From contig NMRA01000085.1 of the NCBI GenBank assembly GCA_002633005.1, positions 186,001-250,000 of the forward strand: 64,000 bases of DNA, given 5' to 3'. Source of the DNA: Phoronis australis (taxonomy: Eukaryota > Phoronida > Phoronidae). The position numbers and the translations under genes were made by a program. Positions 57,536-64,000 of this stretch are shown here, piece by piece. The stretch's first letter is position 1. The number at the start of each line of letters is the position of its first letter. The notes below the pieces were generated by a model. The model was not told the origin of the DNA. It worked only from the letters and a program-made list of their open reading frames with translations, and searched no databases.

Positions 57536-60042
57536 GAAGTCAATTTCACTTGGAGTGAAAGAAAGAGAGTGTGTATCTGCTGTGTTCTTCCGAACCTCAG
57601 GTAAGTTTCATGACGGCTCGTTACGCAGCGCTTCCGCCTTTCAGCAATAGCAATGCCGCGGCGCTGCAACCGGTGACCACAATAGGGGTAATGATTGGAA
57701 AGCCGCTGTTGGAGTTAATTTCAGTGCTGCGCACTCGTGGATCATCCGTGTAAGAATAAATAACGGAATTAATTGTTGAACTATTAATCTACCTTAGAAA
57801 ATGTGTTGTTGGATGCATTGTTGTATCTTTATCGCCCTAGTATCTTGTATTAATTCATTTCATCGCCAATCACAGCAAAATGGGGATCGCTGGTTGACTC
57901 GTTGGAGCTATAGTGAGCAATAAAACCAGAGCACTATCTCAGGACATGTCTTGGAGCATCGTGAATAAAATTGAGAACTGAGAAACACTAGGAGTGACAT
58001 TGAATTTACGAAGATTGAAAAATTTGAGGGGGGGGGTGTCCCGGGGGGGTCCCTTGAAGTCCCTACTTTTTCAAATTGAGTATGTTTACCACCAACTTTA
58101 TACATTCCACATCTGCAGTTTAACCACAAAGCCAGTTTATTTTTGTTGTTACATCTCCTCAAATCTTTACACTTAATTAAATTTCAGACTCCGCACAGCT
58201 GTTGATTCCACTACTCCGCTGAAAATATAGCATTAGATTAATTTTTAAAAGATTGACATGAAAATATTTGAGAGATTTGAAACATCTTTTGAGTGGTAGA
58301 GTAAAGAGGTTCAAAGGGTCATAATCGGCGCGAAATGTGATTTTCTGAGACCAGCCTCATCGCGGAATCGAACCTGTTACCCCGCGATCGCACCCAAACT
58401 TGCTGCTGGCGGAGCTAAATGGCATTTGGTAATGGCAGAGTATTTGATGCGAATTAAACTTTTAAAGTCACTAACCTTGGACGTAGAGAACATCGAAAAT
58501 TGGCGATTTAGTGTAGCAAAATGACAAAAGAACGTAGGCCTATTTTGTTGTTTTATAGCTCCCGTCAAAGCTTAATAACTACCCCATCAAACAGTAACCC
58601 AAAAATGCGTGTTCAGCAGTACCAACGCCCGTTTAGGATGTCACGCCATTAAATACTCCCCAGGATCATTTCCAGCGTTCCAAACGATACGAGGTCAAAA
58701 TTTAATGCTACATCGACGTTATTCATATTGTCATGGCAACATATCGTGATATAAAGTTATCGTATTTGCTTTCAATAAATTCGGATTTCGTATGACACCT
58801 GACTGATGGCCACATACAGGTGAGGAAGTCAGCTGCTGGGTGGAGTCAGGCTGTTGTTGCTATTTATTGGAAAATTTTGCTGTGTGATAAAAAGCAACGT
58901 CCATTCAGTTGCGAACTTTGAATCGGTGTACAATGGACCAGTTTCGCAACGCAAAATATTTGCGAGTTTGATCACGTGCTTAATATGTATCCTTTTACTT
59001 AAAGGTCTTTAGAAGAGTAGGTGACAGCTGAGTGAATCTACTGATTTGCAAGTGGGTCCCGCAGTCAGAAATTTTAAAATAAATTAGAACACATAGATTG
59101 ATTTATCAAGAGAATTAAAATAAACGTACCAATGTCCCATTATCTCTTTTCTGAAGGCGGGGACATTGGGCGGGTTCGTGACAGCCGTCCCAAGCCCTTT
59201 ACAAGCGATGGTTATGGAATTCCAATCATGTCCTTCTGTTAGCGCGTTCTGGTTTTACTCGTTAGCGCGTTAGGCAGCACGGATTTCGAGAACGGGTTAC
59301 CGATTTAGATTTGTACTCAACTGTTTAGTCTGTAAGTAGGCGTTCGACCTGTTGACCCTTTCATTCGTGCGTGAATGTGGTTCAGTCTGGGAGGCGCAAT
59401 GGAATCCGTCTTACTGACCGCAGTAGGCGCTATGAAATGAGAAATTATCCCGGAGAAGACGCTTGTGGGGGTGACTTGTTAGAGGAAGGAACACAGTTTC
59501 AATGAGAAAACACCACACTGCACTAAGACTGACTTCATCCTGCGTGACATCCCTTTTTGGATCAATCGTAGAAATCTGATCTTGCCTTGAAAAATATCAA
59601 GCTGACAAGAATGAACTCAGAATTCATTGTCAGTCTGCCAGTTTGTTTACTATCTGTGATTTGGCGGCCTATTGGATTGCGAAGTCATTGACTGATCTGG
59701 GTCAGTGGCCCCGGGATATGAAAATAATTAGTAACATAATAATTAATAACATAATAATTAATAACATAATAATTAATAACATAATAATTAATAACATAAT
59801 AATTAGTAACATAATAATTAATAACATCATGTAGAAATCAGAATCCTTGTCTGGAAGTCAAAAGTTTAGATCCGGGACATTTTTAAATTTTCTAACTCCA
59901 ACGAAGGCTTGGCAAGCCACACTGCACACGTCTACAACCTTAATCGATTTAACGCGTTCTTCAGTGCAGACCCAGATTAACGCGTCCACCAGTTGACGTA
60001 GATCAACCCTCTAATGAGTCTTTAGAACAAAAAGTCACACCC
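57536..60042 (+). repeat. 2.5-kb allelic overlap, copy 2
   Basis: Partner of 55087-57534. It is longer, mainly because of the 15-bp minisatellite and a few small insertions. Confidence 0.92.
59724..59828 (+). repeat. 15-bp minisatellite, 7-copy allele
   Basis: Seven units of AATAATTAATAACAT or AATAATTAGTAACAT. Because the unit is divisible by three it keeps one frame open (repeating NIIIN), which is a low-complexity artefact and not a gene. Confidence 0.92.
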
Positions 60043-60499
60043 TTATATATCATGTAATTTTCCGGAAAATTGTCTCTTTGTAGCGTTAGCTTCTGAAAAA
60101 GTATTGGAATCGAACCGGATACCGGAATTCACTTTGTGATATTTGTTTCAAAACCAAATTAATTTTACAAAGCGACAGAGGTCGGTATACAAAAGCAAAG
60201 AGGCCTACTTCTCAAAGAGCCCGTAGCCAAAGGGTGATTTTTGTTCTTTGGCTTCGGGTTTTGAAAAAAATTTCTGACTTTTAGCCTTGGCACGATTTCG
60301 TGAAACAGACTGCGCCCTCTGTGGACAGATTTTCAGCCGTTAGCCAAAAGAAATAGACTCATCCAGAAGCAGCCTCTGGTTTAGGAAAAAAGTACCTCGT
60401 AGCACATACCATTCGAGACTTAAAAGACATGACATTTACTGAACTATGGCAAAAAGTCAGCTTAAGAAAATGCACTCCTCCGGCACTATTGGCTTTCAG

Positions 60500-60935
60500 T
60501 GCCAGGTTGCATGAAACAGTCCCAAAATAGGGACTCAACTATGTGCCCTAAATCTTTTGCCTATTTGCATCTTTGTTTACTCACAGATGTAATCTGTTTT
60601 CTATCATTTCATCTTTAGTATGATCTCCTCTTCGATTAAAGACATTTTCTTATTATATAACTAAAAAGTGAGCCCTGAATTCAATGAAAATAAACAGGGA
60701 CTTAGTCCTTAAATTAGGAGCGTTGCATGAAGAGATCCCTATACATTTTCAATAATATTGAGAATTCAACGTCAAATTCACTCTCGATCTGTATCAAACC
60801 CAAAAATTGATTTAGTAACGAAACTAAAACAGCATAAGAAAGGACAATCAGTGTTTTCACAAGTCCACAAATGCACATTAGATTTAGGGAACTTAATGGA
60901 GTCCCTATTTTGGGACTGTTTCATGCAACCGGCCA
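60500..60935. mobile_element. MITE, TIR TGCCAGGTTGCATGAAACAG, TSD CAG
   Basis: The left end TGCCAGGTTGCATGAAACAG is matched by the inverted right end CTGTTTCATGCAACCGGCCA. The 3-bp CAG is on both sides (60497-60499, 60936-60938). It is the inverted relative of the copy in BET intron 10. Confidence 0.85.
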
Positions 60936-60945
60936 CAGGTAATAT

Positions 60946-61109
60946 CAGTGGCGGAATTAAGGGGGGGAGGGGTAGCCAAGGGAGCCATGGCCCTCCTAAA
61001 ATTCTTCCAGATTCCATTTGGCAATTCGGGGGTGCAAATTTCTGACGGACAAAATCCTGGCTAATACTCTGCCCTGCCCCCCAAACCCAAAATTCTGGAT
61101 CCGTCCCTG
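60946..61109. mobile_element. hAT-like MITE, second copy
   Basis: It starts CAGTGGCGGAATTAAGGGGG and ends AATTCTGGATCCGTCCCTG. It is the same family as 44450-44712 and lies 10 bp from the preceding MITE. No target duplication was seen. Confidence 0.7.
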
Positions 61110-63572
61110 CATGTCATCGACCCTCTTAAAGGGATCGGATTCATGTTTCCCACTCCCTAATAGGGTAAGTATTCGAATTTCGAGCGTCTCACATCGTCAA
61201 AATAAAAAAGTTTCTTCTAGTTCTTATGAAGCTGAAAATGTCATTTCCACATGGTTACGTCTGGTTTAAAAGTGTTATCTTGGGCTGAACTCGTTCACAA
61301 CTTTTCGATTTCGGTTCAGTTTTCGGGCTCCCCAGATATCCAGATGCCTCTCTGAAGACAAACACTTAACCTATCCAGAAAAGAGATGTGTGTATATTAC
61401 GTGTCTCAAAACAGAAAGACAGTCTATGGCACTATTTTTTATTTAGCCGAGCAGTTATGATAAAACTATAAACATATGCAGCTTAGATACATAACCGCCC
61501 ACCGGATGCATGTTCAGTGTTGACTCATGAATTCCTCGGTTCTTTTCGACAGTTTTTGATATGTCAATTGTTTCCCATTTACCAAGTGGTATGGTCCAAG
61601 CGGTCACAAGATATGTTATCGACTGTTTTATGACATTCCACTTATTACCGCTTTAGGATACGCTAGGTAAGTACTGTCGAACAATTGTGATTAATTGTAA
61701 ATTTAGGTGAAGTCGCTGACCTTGAGTTATGATAAAGTCTTGTACCTGCGTTTTTTAATTCCGATTTTCATGGCTTGTGAACGAGAAAGTTTTTTTCCTT
61801 TAATAAGGAGACTCCGTGAGTTTCAGTTGCTCAAAATTTAACTTCAGTACTGTTTATATCGGAATCGGTTTACTTTGAAAAAATGACGTCATGATGGATT
61901 AGAATTATGGGAAATTGCTTACATCGTCTACCTTAATTTTTACGACCCATTTATGGTTCTTAAAGCGGCTATAAAACCAACTCCTATCACAAACAAAACA
62001 ACATTTGGATTTAGACCGTCAAATTGTAGGTGATTTCAAGACTTTGAAGGAACTGAAAGTTTGGAATTGTTTGAGACCAGGCTTTGTGAGATGGCTTATC
62101 ACTGCGTGCCGTTGTGTGCACCGAGCACGTCTCAAGGAATAACGAGCTGCCAGTAATTTGTAAACCTAAAAATCACTTCCTATCTGAGCAAGAAAAAATT
62201 TATGACCAATTTTATTGCGGTGAATAGTATAAATAAAATATTCTCTTCTTAGATGGAGCGCTGTTTGGATTGATTTCGCTTTAATGAAGAGGAAAGAATC
62301 TCCTAATGGAACAATGAACCCGCGCCCTCTGTCGGAAAACATTTTTTTTGATTTAGAACAATTAGTACATGGTGCTATTATTAAGTCGGTCTCATATTAT
62401 TTCTTGCTAAGAAAGAATTTCTAAGCTTGAGGAGAACTGACCGGTCGTTATTGTTTCTGGCCAGGCCAACTTTAAAGTTGCTCGTCACGACGGGTTAGTA
62501 TCAATTGCTATTGCAATATGGCCGTCAGGGGATGTTTCAGACGATTTACTGTACCCGATTTGAATTTGAATAACGGATAAGCACGCGATGAAGTTTCTTT
62601 CGATGATTTGCAACGCTAGGTAAAGAAAATAGATAATTGTAACAGCTTTAAGTATATTTAGTAAACAGGTGTACCCCCCGAGATATGGTTGTCCGCAATG
62701 TTCCCACGGAAAGGCCGTCGGACCAGTTGGCTGAAAATAGAAATACGTTGACCTCGCGTTTCCGATCGTGATGGCTCGCCTATATATTTATACAGCGCAC
62801 ATCAGTGAAAAAGTATGCTGGCGGGGCTGATGTGCGATAACAAATAACAAAAAATGAATGAATGAATTAGTTTCATTATAGTATCATGCGATAAACAGGT
62901 TTATACAAATACATTATTTGAAATAAAAAAACCCAGCCCGTTGGTCTCATACGTCACTATCCGCGTTTTGGAAATACATTGTGTGCAGAAATAAGAAACT
63001 CACTGTACAGACTAGCTAGTAAAAATTAACACTATCGCCCTCAGGTGTATGAAATAAGTTGTCAGACAAGTTGCCACTGCTTGCCTCATCAAATTCATGT
63101 TCTACAGCACACAGTGACTTCGAATAAACAGCACTGCGTTTTCTTGCCTCCATATTTGTGTGCCCTCAATAGAGGAGCACCAGCTCTTATCTGACAAAGC
63201 AGACAGACGCGATCCGACGTATTGTGCGAACAAAAAAGCAATGGATGTCGAAATTCTGTACACAAGATGTATTGTCAACCCTAACTGTTTGTTTGTACAC
63301 TCTTTCACAGTGCTACGAAAGGTATAGGTGGCGCTGTGTCAGAGGGTACTTTGTGTGGTGATTTATAGCAGGAAGGATATCTGAGTAGATCAGACGATCG
63401 TTTGCTCACGAGCACAGAACAACAAACGCACCTTGTCTCCAGAGAATGCTATCTCATTTATTGACGCCCACGCTGCACTGCCTGACAACGCATTACAATC
63501 GGATGCTGTGTATATGATATGGAGAGCCAAAGCGGAAAAAATCCCAGGACACAAATTGTCTATTCAAAAATT
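61110..63572. other. Intergenic, nothing recognised
   Basis: AT-rich DNA. A 10-bp perfect inverted repeat CGCACATCAG / CTGATGTGCG lies at 62796-62836. A short THAP-like reading at 62091-62156 was considered and rejected. Confidence 0.4.
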
Positions 63573-64000
63573 AAATTCTCTGCAGGACTAAAAATATAGG
63601 CCCTACTCAAACCAAACTTTATCTCACCAAGACCTGTAATTTATCACGTTAGGACCAAAATTTAACACCTCAGGACACAAAATTTATCACGCCAGGACCC
63701 AAAGTTTATCACACCAGGACATAGAATTTTCTTGCCAGGAGATTTTTTTGTCTGGAAAAAAATTAATGCCAGGAGGCCACGTGATAATGACGATCCAATG
63801 TGTCCAAGTGTACATTAGCTTCTGTTGTAAAACGTGGAAGAGATTGTCATGAAAATTTTCCGACGTGAAATTTTCCCGACGTGAAATTTCCTGTGAAATT
63901 TTCGGTCCTGACATGCTAAATTTTGGTCCTGGGGTGATAAATTATAGGTCCTGGCGTGATAAATTTTGATTTTGAGAATTTTTGGTCCTGCAGAGAATTT
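63573..64000. mobile_element. Foldback-like element with tandem repeats in both arms (runs to the window edge)
   Basis: The left end AAATTCTCTGCAGGACTAAA at 63573 is inverted at the right edge (TTTGGTCCTGCAGAGAATTT, ending at 64000). The left arm holds about seven units of roughly 22 bp like AGGACCCAAAATTTATCACG. The right arm holds the inverse, GTCCTGGCGTGATAAATTTT. The frame at 63687-63914 reads through these repeats and is not a gene. Confidence 0.75.

Noticed and set aside
59643-59834. Repetitive frame with NIIIN repeats
   Set aside because: It is the translation of the 15-bp minisatellite, not a protein gene.
62091-62156. MAYHCVPLCAPSTSQGITSC resembling the start of a THAP domain
   Set aside because: The Cys spacing is incomplete and the frame stops after 21 codons. 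At most a transposon fossil.

Overview
The window is animal nuclear DNA. It is AT-rich and intron-rich, with strong GT-AG splice sites, many short inverted-repeat transposons and no bacterial-type features. It carries two complete chromatin-reader genes that diverge from a shared intergenic stretch: a BET-family double-bromodomain gene (minus strand, coding 29825 down to 4873, 21 coding exons) and WDR5 (plus strand, coding 32419 to 42781, 12 coding exons). Splice phases close across all 33 coding exons (3618 nt for BET long form, 1035 nt for WDR5). The BET gene combines BRD2/BRD3-like and BRD4-like ends in one locus, as expected of an invertebrate that predates the vertebrate BET duplications. 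I cannot name the species. Pearl/Helentron-like repeats and heavy allelic divergence suggest an outbred marine invertebrate.

Layout. 1-4872: a decayed tandem-repeat array, then the 3' UTR of the long BET transcript with a 22-bp tandem repeat. 4873-29825: the BET gene. Its 3' half (4873-10532) encodes the BRD4-type tail ending in the P-TEFb-interaction motif. 13908-14056 holds an alternative short end that stops just past the exon 12 donor, as in BRD2. 16377-24926 encodes the two bromodomains and the NET/ET domain. A 4.8-kb first intron leads to exon 1 at 29761-29825. 29826-32414: intergenic or 5' non-coding. 32415-42781: WDR5, with several MITEs, a SINE-like element and an array of splice-donor-like repeats in its introns. 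42782-64000: no confident gene; it is packed with transposons, including a 2-kb pearl/HINE-like element, hAT-like and 3-bp-TSD MITEs, and a foldback-like element at the right edge. One weak minus-strand gene candidate lies at 49558-51047.

Assembly. Five single N bases occur. Three of them (44948, 54474, 57535), and a fourth inside the BET gene (21984), sit where two overlapping allelic contigs were joined end to end without merging. The apparent tandem duplications of BET exon 5 and of the 55-60 kb region are therefore most simply uncollapsed haplotypes. Two of the joins also expose heterozygous transposon insertions (empty versus filled site).

Functionally, the BET protein reads acetylated histones and, in its long form, should recruit P-TEFb. 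WDR5 is the core WD40 scaffold of the MLL/SET1 H3K4 methyltransferase complexes. The two genes act in the same activation pathway and are arranged head to head.
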